Source: Rikenellaceae bacterium (lineage in GTDB: Bacteria; Bacteroidota; Bacteroidia; Bacteroidales; Rikenellaceae). Taken from it: 64,000 bases of DNA. Made by a program: the position numbers and the translations under genes. Under the pieces are notes generated by a model that ran no database searches, was not told the origin of the DNA, and saw only the letters and a list, made by a program, of their open reading frames with translations. Location of the stretch: positions 1 to 64,000 of the forward strand of contig JAFRZW010000008.1 of NCBI GenBank assembly GCA_017442365.1, read 5' to 3'. Position 1 is the stretch's first letter. Each line of letters opens with the position of its first letter. This document shows positions 16,933-27,019 of the stretch, one piece after another.

Positions 16933-18570
16933 CTATTCAGCAGGAGCAATCCAAAGATCTACTGTACCAGTAGGATCGGGGTTATTCTGAGTCTCAGGAA
17001 TTGCCAAGTTGTTGTTGGTCTCCTGGCGGGTAATAACGATGTTCCAGAAAGGCGAACGGCCCTCGGTGTTCAAGCAATAGGTTGCAGGTGCGTTAGTGCC
17101 CTCGTAACCACGAGTCATACCGATATTGGCACGCTTGCAGTCGAACATACATACACCCTCACCCCAGAACTCTACACGCTTCTGGAAGATCAGCTCCTCT
17201 TGGAAGGTCTTGAAATCGGTTGCTGCGCATACATACGAACCATCGAGAATACGCTTGTCCATAATTGCCTTCAACAGTGCCTTACCATTCTCCAAGTTAG
17301 CGCGGCCTTCTGCCTCAGCCTCGATGAACAACATCTCCTCCATACGCATCATATTGACCTCACCGCAGTTACCTACTGCATAGTCCGAATAATCACCACC
17401 ACCCGGACGGAACTTGATCGATACGTAGTCGCGCAACGATGCGATGTACTCCTCAGCGTTGGGGTAGCAGCTCTTGTATGCGTACTCACGCTTAGGATCG
17501 ATCCACGAGTGCTTACGGAAGTCAGCATCCGATACGCGATCGAAGAAGCTGCTCAATACTGCGGGCATCGACAGCGGAGTATAACCATACTCTGCCTCCT
17601 GTGCCGAGTGAGCAAAGAAGTTGTGCAAGTTACCGATGTTCTCGCTCGAAGTGGTCAGTGCCCACATCCACGAGTTGTTCGATGCGTGGTTGTTGAAACC
17701 GTTGGTAGGATCCTCCCACTGAGTCTGAGTCAGCGGAGTGTAACCACCCGTAGCAACTGCCTTACGAGCGTACTCAGCAGCCTTTGCGAATGCCGAGTTA
17801 TCCTTCTCGCCATACTCCAAGTATGCCTTTGCATACAGACCGTAAACTACCGACAGGTCGGGCATTGCGATCGAGGTACGCTTGTAGCCAGCCAGCAGCT
17901 CCTCAGCCTTAGCCAAGTCAGCGAAAATCTGAGCATAAACGTCCTCAACCTTAGCACGGCCATTCTCGCGTGCTGCCTCCATCGACTCGGTTTCGAGTGC
18001 CAGAACGCACGACAGACCCTCAACCTCGGGACGCGAAGTGTAGTTATTGGGCTTGAACTCGTAGAAACGAACCAAATCCAAGTAGTAGAGTGAACGATAG
18101 GTATAAGCGATACCCAGATAAGCCTTCTGCTCATCGGTCAGACCACCGTTAGCGACCTCCATATCGTTGATCATACGGATCATATCGTTGGTGTTCTTGA
18201 TCCACTTGTAGTAGAAGTACCAGAAATACTGTGCGTAAGCGTAGCTGTTACCCTGCGAACGGCCGGTTGCCCAAGCACCGAACCAGTCGTAACCGGTGTT
18301 ATCACCTACGACGATCTTCTCCTCCAACATAGCGTCGGTGATCATACGGATTGCGGGATAACCGAAATCGCAGTGCATCGAGCTATTATAGGTAGCGGGG
18401 AGGTTCATCGCGGTCGGGATAGCTGCAACAAGTGCCTGCAAAGCCAGAGGCGAGTTCATCACCTGACTCTCAGTTGCGGCACCATTCATAGGCGTAGTCT
18501 CCTTAATACAGCTGCTGAGCAGAAGTGCAGGAGCTATCGCTACGAGGATATATTTAGCTATTTTTTTCAT
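16933..18570 (-). CDS. SusD/RagB-family nutrient-binding lipoprotein
   Basis: 545 residues; signal with lipobox LLSSC (Cys21). SusD fold: the TPR-like helical region includes GLTDEQKAYLGIAYTYRS and YLDLVRFYE, the typical SusD helix, and the C-terminal part ends with the usual QRQ/NPD-type motif (ETQNNPDPTG). It caps the SusC transporter at the cell surface. 23 bases after the susC stop. No glycoside hydrolase is adjacent, so this is an orphan SusCD pair; peptides or other ligands are as likely as glycans. Confidence 0.95.
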   Translation of the reverse strand: MKKIAKYILVAIAPALLLSSCIKETTPMNGAATESQVMNSPLALQALVAAIPTAMNLPATYNSSMHCDFGYPAIRMITDAMLEEKIVVGDNTGYDWFGAWATGRSQGNSYAYAQYFWYFYYKWIKNTNDMIRMINDMEVANGGLTDEQKAYLGIAYTYRSLYYLDLVRFYEFKPNNYTSRPEVEGLSCVLALETESMEAARENGRAKVEDVYAQIFADLAKAEELLAGYKRTSIAMPDLSVVYGLYAKAYLEYGEKDNSAFAKAAEYARKAVATGGYTPLTQTQWEDPTNGFNNHASNNSWMWALTTSSENIGNLHNFFAHSAQEAEYGYTPLSMPAVLSSFFDRVSDADFRKHSWIDPKREYAYKSCYPNAEEYIASLRDYVSIKFRPGGGDYSDYAVGNCGEVNMMRMEEMLFIEAEAEGRANLENGKALLKAIMDKRILDGSYVCAATDFKTFQEELIFQKRVEFWGEGVCMFDCKRANIGMTRGYEGTNAPATYCLNTEGRSPFWNIVITRQETNNNLAIPETQNNPDPTGTVDLWIAPAE

Positions 18571-18593
18571 AATTGTATATCTCCTTTCTCTGT

Positions 18594-21500
18594 TTAGAAC
18601 TGAATGTTAATACCACCCGAGATAGTACGTACGGGAGCGTAGTAAGCGGTACTTGCGCCACCCGAGAACGACTGACGGGGATCCAGACCCTGACGCTTCG
18701 ACCAGTACCAGATGTTGTCAGCTGCTACGTAGATACGCAGAGTCGATACACCGAACTTCTTGGTCAACTTAGCGGGAATAGTGTAACCCAACTGAGCATT
18801 CTGAATATTCAAGTAGCTTGCACTGGTCAAGAAACGATCCGACGATGCTGCCGAATACTGGTCGTTAAACTGCCAACGAGGAATGTTGTTCTCCTCGCCT
18901 GCTGCACGCCAAGCGGTGTAAACATCGCGGTGAATGTTAGTACCGGTCGAACCTGCAACGGGCGACTTCATCATACCTGCGTAATCACCGTCGTAGGTCA
19001 AACCACCAATCTGATAGGTGAAGTTAACACCGAAGTCAAAGCCGAAGAACTCAACCGAAGTACCGAAACCACCATACAGATCGGGAACTGCGCTACCACA
19101 CAGGTAATCAGTTGCCTCCGAATAAACCTTAGTAACGGTGCGGTTCTTAACGATAGGCGACTTGGTCTCATCACGCTTAACGGTGCCGTCCTCGTTCATC
19201 TCGTACTCGTCCTTGTACCACATAGGCTCGCCAGTCTCCTTATCGGTACCAGCGTACTTGGGCAGGTAGAAGGTGTAGAGCGACAGACCCTCACCAACGA
19301 ACTTGTTACCCGACTCGAAACCGGGGTGGCCCTCAACGCCGAGCGACTTGTTCTCCTCAGCGATATACAATACCTTATTCTTTACGTGCGTAGCGTTAGC
19401 GTTGATGCTCCAACGAACGTTCTTGGTATTAACCAGAACACCGTGCAGATCCAACTCAACACCCGAGTTACGCATATCACCTACGTTATCGTAGTACGAC
19501 AAGAAACCAAGGTGGCCCGGAACGCCGAACGAGTAGAGCATATCGGTAGTCTTACGCGAGAAGTACTCGATGGTACCCGAGAAACGGCCACCGAACATAC
19601 CGAAGTCAACACCCACGTTCATATTGGTATTGGTCTCCCAAGTGATATCCTTGTTACCGTAGCCGGTCCAGTTGAGCGATACGTTACCAGCACCGTCATT
19701 TACGATCTCATAGCGATCGGTGTAGAGGTAGCTGCTGATACCGTCGTTACCCTGCGAACCGATCGAAGCCTTAACCTTCAACATATTGATCCAAGGTACA
19801 TCAAACCAACGCTCCTTGTTGATCAACCAGCCAGCACCTGCCGACCAGAAGTTACCCCAACGGTGATCGGGGTGGAACTTCGACGATGCGTCGCGACGAT
19901 ACGAACCGTTAACGAAGATACGGCCATCGTAGTCGTACTGCAAACGACCGAAGTAACCCTCGGTGTTGTACATCGAGCGGCTCGACGACGACGAACCCGG
20001 ATCCTTGATAACACCGTTCAACTCATCATAGTTCACGTCGAACAAGTTGGTCTTGTAAGCGCCCAACGAGTAACCCTTATTATAATAGTACTCGTGGCCG
20101 ACCATTACATCGATGTTGTGATCCTGGCAGAAAGTAGTATTATAGGTAATCAACTCCTGAGTATTCAGGTAGAACGAACGACCGTGCGACTTCGACAGAG
20201 TACCACCGGTAGTTGCGAACTGACCGTAGTAGGGGTTCGACATATCAGTACCACGATACTCGTCCAGACCAACACCAACGTTGAAACGAGCCTTCAAGCC
20301 CTTGATGATGGTAGCCTCAACGTAAGCCGTACCGGTGAATGCGTTACCCTCGGTGTAGCTCTTGTCCAACAGAACCTGCGACAGAGCGTTACCCTGCGAC
20401 AAGTAAGGACGCGACAGACCTGCGTTCATACCATCACCGTAGTCGTACATAGTGATGCCGTTAGCATCGACCATCTTCGAGCCGTCGGGGTTACGCAGAT
20501 ATACGGGATAAATAGGAGCGATGTTCGAAGTAAATGCGAACACGTTACCGGTCGAACCCGACGCACCCTCGTCCGACAGCTGGTTCCACTCGTAGTTCGA
20601 GTACGATGCGTTAGCACCGATGGTCAACCACTTCTTAGCCTGATAATCAGCGCGCAGACGTGCGGTATAACGATACATATCAGTGTTGTTAACGATACCC
20701 TCGTCCTTCAAGTAACCGAACGAACCGTACATCGAGATACGATCGCTCGAACCCGAAACACTTGCGTTGTACTCCTGACGGAAACCGGTCGTATAACCCT
20801 CGTCGTCCCAGTTGTCAGCGGTCAGCAAGTAATCCTTACCCTTGTAGTTTACTACGTTACCCATAGTAGCACGGGGGTTAACCTTACCGTCCATACCGAT
20901 GAAGTACTGGTTCGAAGGAACGTTGAAGATCTGGTAAGCCAGACCACCGTTAGTCGAAGTTGCAGTGATCATCTCATTAGCGCGAGCGTTAGCAGCGATT
21001 GCGTCCATACCGTTGTTCATCAGGTAGTTGTTCAATGCTGCGTAGTAGATCTCGTAGTACTCAGCAGGGTTGGTGATGTAGTCGTAGTTCTGCACCGCCT
21101 TGCTGGTTACGCCCCACTTAGCATCAACATTAACAACCGCGTCGCGGCTCTTCGAGCGCTTGGTGGTGATCATTACCACACCGTTAGCACCACGAGCACC
21201 ATACAACGAAGTCGAGGTAGCGTCCTTCTGAACGGTCATCGACTCGATGTCGGCGGGGTTGATGTTGTTCAGGTCGCCATCGTAGGGGATACCGTCCACC
21301 ACGTACAGAGGCTCCTGGCCGGCGTTGATCGACGAGAAACCACGGATACGGATCGAAGGAGCCGAACCGGGCTTACCCGAAGCATTTACCAGCTGCAAAC
21401 CTGCAACCTTACCTGCGAGCGACTGTGCAACGTTCGAAGTCTGCACCTTAGCGATGTCCTCAGCCTTAACCTCGGCTGCCGAACCCGTAAAAGCCTCTCG

Positions 21501-21845
21501 CTTAGTTGCACCGAACGCCGTTACGATAACGTCGTCAACCATCTGAGTCTCGTGCTGCAACACAACGTCGATTACCGAACGCTGACCCACTGCCTGAGTC
21601 ATAGTCGTAAAACCGACCGACGAGAATTGCAGATTAGCCTCAGCCGGTGCCGAAATTGAATACTGACCCGTTACACTTGTAGCGGTAGCATTCATCGTAC
21701 CCTCGACAAGTACAGTCGCACCAACCACCGGGTTGCCCTCGGGATCAGTAACGGTACCTGTCACCTGCTTATTCTGGGCCATAGCCATTGCGCCGCAGCT
21801 CAGAATTGCAACCAATGATAGTACAATTTTTCTAATCATAAGCAT
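18594..21845 (-). CDS. SusC/RagA-family TonB-linked outer-membrane transporter
   Basis: 1083 residues. Signal peptide (about 1-24), carboxypeptidase-D-like domain (about 25-105: VTGTVTDPEGNPVVGATVLVEG), TonB box/plug (about 110-230; the SusC signature LYVVDGIPYDGDLNNINP and ATSLYGARGANGVVMITTK), then a 22-strand barrel ending in GGINIQF. It imports the ligand caught by SusD, energised by TonB. The start could also be 6 bases inward (21839, MIRKIVL). First gene of the operon. Confidence 0.97.
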   Translation of the reverse strand: MLMIRKIVLSLVAILSCGAMAMAQNKQVTGTVTDPEGNPVVGATVLVEGTMNATATSVTGQYSISAPAEANLQFSSVGFTTMTQAVGQRSVIDVVLQHETQMVDDVIVTAFGATKREAFTGSAAEVKAEDIAKVQTSNVAQSLAGKVAGLQLVNASGKPGSAPSIRIRGFSSINAGQEPLYVVDGIPYDGDLNNINPADIESMTVQKDATSTSLYGARGANGVVMITTKRSKSRDAVVNVDAKWGVTSKAVQNYDYITNPAEYYEIYYAALNNYLMNNGMDAIAANARANEMITATSTNGGLAYQIFNVPSNQYFIGMDGKVNPRATMGNVVNYKGKDYLLTADNWDDEGYTTGFRQEYNASVSGSSDRISMYGSFGYLKDEGIVNNTDMYRYTARLRADYQAKKWLTIGANASYSNYEWNQLSDEGASGSTGNVFAFTSNIAPIYPVYLRNPDGSKMVDANGITMYDYGDGMNAGLSRPYLSQGNALSQVLLDKSYTEGNAFTGTAYVEATIIKGLKARFNVGVGLDEYRGTDMSNPYYGQFATTGGTLSKSHGRSFYLNTQELITYNTTFCQDHNIDVMVGHEYYYNKGYSLGAYKTNLFDVNYDELNGVIKDPGSSSSSRSMYNTEGYFGRLQYDYDGRIFVNGSYRRDASSKFHPDHRWGNFWSAGAGWLINKERWFDVPWINMLKVKASIGSQGNDGISSYLYTDRYEIVNDGAGNVSLNWTGYGNKDITWETNTNMNVGVDFGMFGGRFSGTIEYFSRKTTDMLYSFGVPGHLGFLSYYDNVGDMRNSGVELDLHGVLVNTKNVRWSINANATHVKNKVLYIAEENKSLGVEGHPGFESGNKFVGEGLSLYTFYLPKYAGTDKETGEPMWYKDEYEMNEDGTVKRDETKSPIVKNRTVTKVYSEATDYLCGSAVPDLYGGFGTSVEFFGFDFGVNFTYQIGGLTYDGDYAGMMKSPVAGSTGTNIHRDVYTAWRAAGEENNIPRWQFNDQYSAASSDRFLTSASYLNIQNAQLGYTIPAKLTKKFGVSTLRIYVAADNIWYWSKRQGLDPRQSFSGGASTAYYAPVRTISGGINIQF

Positions 21846-21948
21846 TTAATTAATTAGTTAAAAAATATAATGTTCGAATTTGTTTCCGCGAACAATTCTT
21901 CCATTTTTCCGACCTTGGTGCACACGACTATACACCAATGTCAGACGG

Positions 21949-21956
21949 CAAAAATA
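21949..21956 (-). promoter_or_regulatory. Likely susC promoter -7 element
   Basis: Minus-strand TATTTTTG about 104 bases upstream of the susC start. The -33 box is weak. The leader between is A/T-rich and has a short inverted repeat (TGTTCG ... CGAACA). Confidence 0.5.
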
Positions 21957-22350
21957 AATATAAAAATAGACATTAGCAATTTTTTCGGGCACATTTTTCT
22001 CTATCTTAACATATTATAAGCGCTTTTAAGGTTTTAGATGATTGTTTATAACGACATTAGCCCATTTTGCTAACAATTTATTTAGCCCTTTTTCGGGGAA
22101 GAAATTAAAATTTCAGCCACATTTCGCCTCACAAATGCGACGAATGCACCTACGAAAAACGTTCTTTTATTCCAAAATGGGCACTTTGCCGACACTCCGC
22201 CCCACTCTGCAACTTACAAAACGTCGCTCAGCGTACTCACACGGCACACGTCCGATTGCGCTAACCGATTAGCAATCAAGCCAAAACACAGGCTTGTGCT
22301 TTTTAACTTTCGGGCATCGGAATCGGTTCGATAGAAATTTTTCGAATAAA
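21957..22350. other. Intergenic between susC and btuB regions
   Basis: About 390 bases of A/T-rich sequence with one short plus-strand frame (22042-22272) that has no promoter, signal or motif. Nothing supported. Confidence 0.45.
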
Positions 22351-22383
22351 TTTGTAAGTTTCCGAATTTTATTCGTAATTTTG
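22351..22383 (+). promoter_or_regulatory. btuB operon promoter
   Basis: TTTG (22351-22354), 21-base spacer, TAATTTTG (22376-22383). Transcription would start near 22390, just before the riboswitch. Confidence 0.8.
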
Positions 22384-22390
22384 TCCTCGC

Positions 22391-22580
22391 AACGGTTCCC
22401 ATTATGTGCGCCCAACGCGCACGGGATTAAAAGGGAATGCCGTGAAAGTCGGCAACAGTTCCCGCTGCTGTAAGCTCTCGCCCCTCGGGGCGCAATGTTC
22501 GTAGGCGATCCTAAGCCACTGAAACTGACCCGTTTCGGGAAGGCCGCCACGAATAGAGCGAGTCAGAAGACCTGCCTTTG
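22391..22580 (+). promoter_or_regulatory. Cobalamin riboswitch
   Basis: It contains the conserved cobalamin aptamer blocks in order: GGGATTAAAAGGGAA, GCCGTGAAAGTCGGC, CAGTTCCCGCTGCTGTAAG, GCCACTG, CGGGAAGGC and the B12 box AGTCAGAAGACCTGCC (22560-22575). It sits in the 340-base leader of btuB, and B12 binding is expected to switch off the operon. A CGCAA/TTGCG hairpin right after the aptamer may be part of the expression platform. Confidence 0.95.
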
Positions 22581-22726
22581 CGCAATCACTTGCGATTTTG
22601 CGGCCTACGGCGAATGGGCGGAGATCTACCGAAACTGACTCACTCACTGAAAATCAAGATCGGCAGTTCGAATCACATTAGCCAACGCGCCTCGAAACGC
22701 ATTGACTAACAATTGATTCGCGGCGA

Positions 22727-24766
22727 ATGAAACGATCGTTACACACTCTACTATTTATCATCGCACTCACATACGCGGGCGCGACACGTGCTCAATATGC
22801 CGAGGGCAACCGCCTGAGCGACCACTCGATCACCGATACAGTCCATCGGATCGACGCTGTTGTAACTACTGCACAGCGTCGCGCTGCCGAGACCGTTCCC
22901 GCGCAAGTGCTTGCAGGGCAGGAGCTTAAACGTCTGAATGTGGTTTCGGTAGCCGATGCGATTCGCTATTTTTCGGGTATTCAGATCAAGGACTACGGCG
23001 GCGTGGGCGGACTGAAAACGGTCAATATCCGCAGTATGGGTACGCAGCACGTGGGCGTCTTTTACGACGGTGTGCAGCTGGGCAATGCGCAGAACGGGCA
23101 GATCGACCTCGGGCGCTTCTCGATGGACAATATGGAGGCCATCTCGGTCTATAACGGTCAGAAAAGCAATATCTTCCAGTCGGCCAAGGACTTCGCCTCG
23201 GCAGGTGCGGTCTATATGACCACGCGCCGCCCCGTGTTCGACTCCACGAAACGCAACAATCTGCGTCTGTCGTTCAAGACGGGCTCGTTCGGCACGGCCA
23301 ACCCCGCAGCGCTCTGGGAGCACCGTTTCAACGACAAGTTGGACGCGCAAGTGAGTGCCGAATATCTCTATACCACAGGGCGTTACAAATTCTCGTACCG
23401 CAAGCTCGACGGCTACGACACCACCGAGGTACGTCGCAATGGCGACGTGAGTGCGGTGCGTGCCGAGGCGGGTCTGTTCGGGCGAATCCAGAATGGCGGT
23501 TGGCGTGCGAAGATCTACTACTACGATTCGGAGCGCGGCTACCCCGGTGCGTCGGTGCGCGAAGAGCCGGGCAAGTTCCGCCACGAGGATCGTCAGTGGG
23601 ACCGTAACTTGTTCGCGCAGGGGTCGTTACGCAAACATTTCGGCAAGCGTTACAGTCTGATGGTCAATGCCAAATATGCCTACGATTTTCTGCACTATCT
23701 GTCCGATCCGCGCGAGGACGTCTCGACGATGTATGTCGATAATCGCTACCACCAGCAGGAGGGCTACCTCTCGGTGGCCAACGAGCTGCGAATCAAAGAT
23801 TGGTGGCGCGCGAGTTTATCGGCTGATGTTCAGCTAAATACACTTACTGCCGACCTGACCGATTTCGCCTACCCAACGCGACTGACGGTGCTCGGTGCGG
23901 CGGCGACGGCGATCGACTTCGAGCGTTTCAAAATGCAGGCGAGTCTGCTCTACACTTTCATTCACGACCACACCCGCTATGTGGGTGCGGCGGCAGGCGA
24001 CCGCGACGAATGGACTCCGACCGTAATCGCTCAGTATAAGCCATTTAAGAACGAGGAGTTGAGCCTTCGTGCCTTCTACAAGCGCATCTTCCGAATGCCC
24101 ACGCTCAACGACCTCTACTACACCTTCATCGGCAACAAGTACCTCGATCCCGAATACACCACCCAATATAATATAGGTGCGGTGTGGGGTCGCAACTTCC
24201 GTCGAAGCATTGTTCGTCGTGTCGAGGTGCAGGCCGACGCCTACTTTAACCAAGTGAAAGACAAGATTATAGCAATGCCCACCTCGAACCAGTTCCAATG
24301 GACAATGCTCAATTTGGGTTATGTCGAGATCGTGGGTGTCGATGCGGCGGCGCAGTTGCAATGGCAGTTTGGACCCGTGGCGGTCAATACGCGCCTCTCG
24401 TACACCTATCAGGAGGCCGAGGATCGCACCGACCCCGAGAGCGAATGGTATGGCGGGCAGATTCCCTACATTCCGTGGCATAGCGGCTCGGTTGTCGTGG
24501 GCGCTGTTTGGCGCGATTGGGACCTGAATTACAGCTTCATATACACGGGCGAACGCTACGAATCGCGCGCCAACACCCCCGCAAACCACGCTCAGCCGTG
24601 GTACACGAGCGACCTGTCGCTCTCGCGCAACATACGTTTCCGCAACCGCTCGTCGTTGCGCGTAACGGTCGAAGTGAACAACATTTTCAACCAACAATAC
24701 GAAGTGGTGCAGTGCTACCCAATGCCCGGCACAAACTTCAAACTCAAACTCAATTGGACGCTATGA
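22727..24766 (+). CDS. btuB: TonB-dependent receptor, BtuB-type (vitamin B12)
   Basis: 679 residues. Signal peptide (1-22, ATRAQ), plug domain (about 45-165: PAQVLAGQELKRLNVVSVAD, then NIRSMGTQHVGVFYDGVQLG) and a 22-strand barrel ending FKLKLNWTL. It lacks the carboxypeptidase-D-like extension of SusC. Assigned to cobalamin uptake because of the riboswitch in its leader and the BtuG-like surface lipoprotein that overlaps its stop codon (ATGA). Sequence alone would only say TonB-dependent receptor. Confidence 0.92.
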   Translation: MKRSLHTLLFIIALTYAGATRAQYAEGNRLSDHSITDTVHRIDAVVTTAQRRAAETVPAQVLAGQELKRLNVVSVADAIRYFSGIQIKDYGGVGGLKTVNIRSMGTQHVGVFYDGVQLGNAQNGQIDLGRFSMDNMEAISVYNGQKSNIFQSAKDFASAGAVYMTTRRPVFDSTKRNNLRLSFKTGSFGTANPAALWEHRFNDKLDAQVSAEYLYTTGRYKFSYRKLDGYDTTEVRRNGDVSAVRAEAGLFGRIQNGGWRAKIYYYDSERGYPGASVREEPGKFRHEDRQWDRNLFAQGSLRKHFGKRYSLMVNAKYAYDFLHYLSDPREDVSTMYVDNRYHQQEGYLSVANELRIKDWWRASLSADVQLNTLTADLTDFAYPTRLTVLGAAATAIDFERFKMQASLLYTFIHDHTRYVGAAAGDRDEWTPTVIAQYKPFKNEELSLRAFYKRIFRMPTLNDLYYTFIGNKYLDPEYTTQYNIGAVWGRNFRRSIVRRVEVQADAYFNQVKDKIIAMPTSNQFQWTMLNLGYVEIVGVDAAAQLQWQFGPVAVNTRLSYTYQEAEDRTDPESEWYGGQIPYIPWHSGSVVVGAVWRDWDLNYSFIYTGERYESRANTPANHAQPWYTSDLSLSRNIRFRNRSSLRVTVEVNNIFNQQYEVVQCYPMPGTNFKLKLNWTL

Positions 24767-26847
24767 GAACCATTGACAAGTTATTCGTAATCAGTATTTT
24801 GGCGCTGACGTTGGTGGGCTGCCGCGACAATATCGAGCCGATTCTGCCACCCGACCAAACCATCGTAACCTACCCCGATCCGATGGTGGGCGATGTGAAG
24901 GGATTTTTCCTGCTGAACGAGGGAAATATGGGTAGCAACAAGGCCACGCTTGACTACTTCGATTACGAGTCGGGCGAGTATTCGTGCAACATTTTCCCGC
25001 AGCGCAATCCGCACGTTGTCAAGGAGTTGGGCGACGTAGGTAACGACCTGCAAGTCTATGGCGAGCGTCTGTATGCCGTCATCAACTGCTCGAATCTGGT
25101 CGAGGTGATGGATCTCTCGACGGCCGAACATATCGGCGCGATCTCGATCGCAAACTGCCGCTACATCACCTTCGACAAAGGTTTCGCCTACGTCAGTTCG
25201 TATGCGGGTCCCGTGCAGGTCGATCCCACTGCGCGCCCCGGCAAGGTGGTCAAAATCGACACCGCAACCCTCTCGATCGTGGGCGAATGTGTGGTCGGCT
25301 ACCAGCCCGAGGAGATGGCCGTTGTGGGCGATCGACTCTATGTCGCCAATTCGGGCGGATACCGCGTACCGAACTATGACACAACGGTTTCGGTCATCGA
25401 TCTTGCGACCTTCACCGAGCTGAAACGTATCGAGGTGGCGATCAATCTGCACCGCCTCGAACTCGATCGCTATGGCTACCTTTGGGTCAGCTCGCGTGGC
25501 GACTACAACGGCAAGCAGTCGGCGCTCTACGCCATCGACACCCGCACCGACCAGGTGGCGACGAAACTCGACCTACCCGTGGGCAATATGACCCGCGTGG
25601 GCGACTCGCTCTACGTTTATAGCAACGCCTTCGACAAGCAGGCACAGAAGCACTCGATCAGCTACGCGATTATCAATCTCGCAACGCGCGAAGTGGTTGA
25701 TCGTCATTTCATTAAGGACGGAACGGAGAGTCAGATAGTGCTCCCCTACGGCGTGGCGGTCAATCCCGAGACGCGCGAGATTCTGGTTACCGATGCAGGC
25801 GACTACGTAACCCCCGGCAAGCTCCACTGCTACAATGCCGACGGCGTGCGCCAATGGTCGGTTACGACGGGCGACATTCCCGCGCACATCGCCTTCACGC
25901 ATCGAAAATTGAAGCCTGCGACCATCATCAACCCCGACCAGAACGACACTAACCCCTACATTACCAGCGTGTTTGACTATCGCCCTGCCGCGGGACAGTT
26001 TGTCAATGTCCTGCCCAAATACGAGGCGGGCGACACCCAGCAGAAGATGAATGCGAAGGTGCTCGCCGCCATCGGCAACAACGCCCGCAGTCAGATTTCG
26101 CTCGGCGGCTTTGGCGGCTACGTGGTTGTCGGTTTCGACCATACGATCCCCAATGTCAGTGGGTTACGTGATTTCCGCGTGCTGGGCAACGCCTTCTGCA
26201 ACCCCACAACACCCGTCGGTGGCAGCTGTGAGCCGGGTATCATTATGGTGGCACGCGACGCCAACGGCAACGGTCTGCCCGACGACGAGTGGTACGAAAT
26301 TGCGGGTAGCGCCCACCGCGACGTGAAGTCCGAGGCCTTCTATCAGTTGGCTCACAAGGCGGGCTTGGACGTGGCGTTTTACACTGATTATCAGATTACT
26401 TACTATCGTCCCACAAGCGAACCCGACGAGCCGACCGAACAATATATTCGTTGGACGGACAACAAGCAGGGCGAGGGCTACCTCGTCAAAAACAGCGTAC
26501 ATCTGCAACCCTATTTCCCGCAGTGGATCACCGATAACGAGCTCACTTTCAGCGGTTCGCGTCTGCCGCAGAACGGCATCGACACGAACGGCACAGGGCA
26601 GAATTTTGTGCTCTATAAGTTTGGCTACGGCTATGCCGACAACGACGCGAATACGGGTGTTGAGTGCTCGATTGACATTGATTGGGCGGTCGATAGCGAG
26701 GGTAAAGCGGTGTCGCTCAGAGGTATAGACTTCATCAAGATTTATAGCGGAGTCAATCAGCAGAATGGTTGGATTGGCGAGTGCTCGACCGAGATCAGTG
26801 GCATCGAGGATCTCCACGCCCTCGGTGAGCGCATTGCCACCCGATAG
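24763..26847 (+). CDS. BtuG-like surface lipoprotein, beta-propeller with C-terminal extension
   Basis: 694 residues from the ATG overlapping the btuB stop; a longer upstream frame inside btuB is rejected. Lipobox LVGC (Cys20). The N-terminal half (about 40-390) is a YncE/DUF5074-like seven-bladed propeller (repeats such as GDRLYVANSGGYRVPNYDTT, LWVSSRGDYNGKQ). BtuG proteins use such a propeller to capture B12 outside the cell and pass it to BtuB. The C-terminal 300 residues hold a second domain with GGYVVVGFDH and a Ca-loop-like DANGNGLPDDEWYE, not part of the minimal BtuG. A B12 role is inferred from context. Confidence 0.85.
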   Translation: MRTIDKLFVISILALTLVGCRDNIEPILPPDQTIVTYPDPMVGDVKGFFLLNEGNMGSNKATLDYFDYESGEYSCNIFPQRNPHVVKELGDVGNDLQVYGERLYAVINCSNLVEVMDLSTAEHIGAISIANCRYITFDKGFAYVSSYAGPVQVDPTARPGKVVKIDTATLSIVGECVVGYQPEEMAVVGDRLYVANSGGYRVPNYDTTVSVIDLATFTELKRIEVAINLHRLELDRYGYLWVSSRGDYNGKQSALYAIDTRTDQVATKLDLPVGNMTRVGDSLYVYSNAFDKQAQKHSISYAIINLATREVVDRHFIKDGTESQIVLPYGVAVNPETREILVTDAGDYVTPGKLHCYNADGVRQWSVTTGDIPAHIAFTHRKLKPATIINPDQNDTNPYITSVFDYRPAAGQFVNVLPKYEAGDTQQKMNAKVLAAIGNNARSQISLGGFGGYVVVGFDHTIPNVSGLRDFRVLGNAFCNPTTPVGGSCEPGIIMVARDANGNGLPDDEWYEIAGSAHRDVKSEAFYQLAHKAGLDVAFYTDYQITYYRPTSEPDEPTEQYIRWTDNKQGEGYLVKNSVHLQPYFPQWITDNELTFSGSRLPQNGIDTNGTGQNFVLYKFGYGYADNDANTGVECSIDIDWAVDSEGKAVSLRGIDFIKIYSGVNQQNGWIGECSTEISGIEDLHALGERIATR

Positions 26848-26913
26848 TCCCCCGCCGAAGGGCGAGTTTTGCTGTTTTCGGTCGCGCGTTCAAATTCAAT
26901 GATAGCAAAGGAA

Positions 26914-26966
26914 AATTTTGAATTGTGAATTTTGAATCTTGAATCTTGAATTTTGAATTTTGAATT
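26914..26966. repeat. Heptad microsatellite
   Basis: TTTTGAA/TCTTGAA/TTGTGAA units between the btuG-like gene and the terminator. Confidence 0.8.
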
Positions 26967-27004
26967 AAAAAAGGGCTGCCCTGCGCGGGTAGCCCTCTCG
27001 TTTT
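26967..27004. terminator. Bidirectional terminator between convergent genes
   Basis: Stem GGGCTGCCC (26973-26981) with GGGTAGCCC (26987-26995), A-run on one side and a CGTTTTT tract on the other. It serves both the btuB operon and the convergent plug-like gene. Confidence 0.85.
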
Positions 27005-27019
27005 TCGGCGTAAGAGGCT

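Noticed and set aside
18573..21659. A 1028-residue open frame antisense to susC
   Set aside because: It mirrors the whole susC gene in one frame, has no signal, motif or promoter, and arises from the codon bias of the true gene. Similar mirrors lie opposite lysS (11729-13477), portal (53795-55030) and corA (62103-63239).
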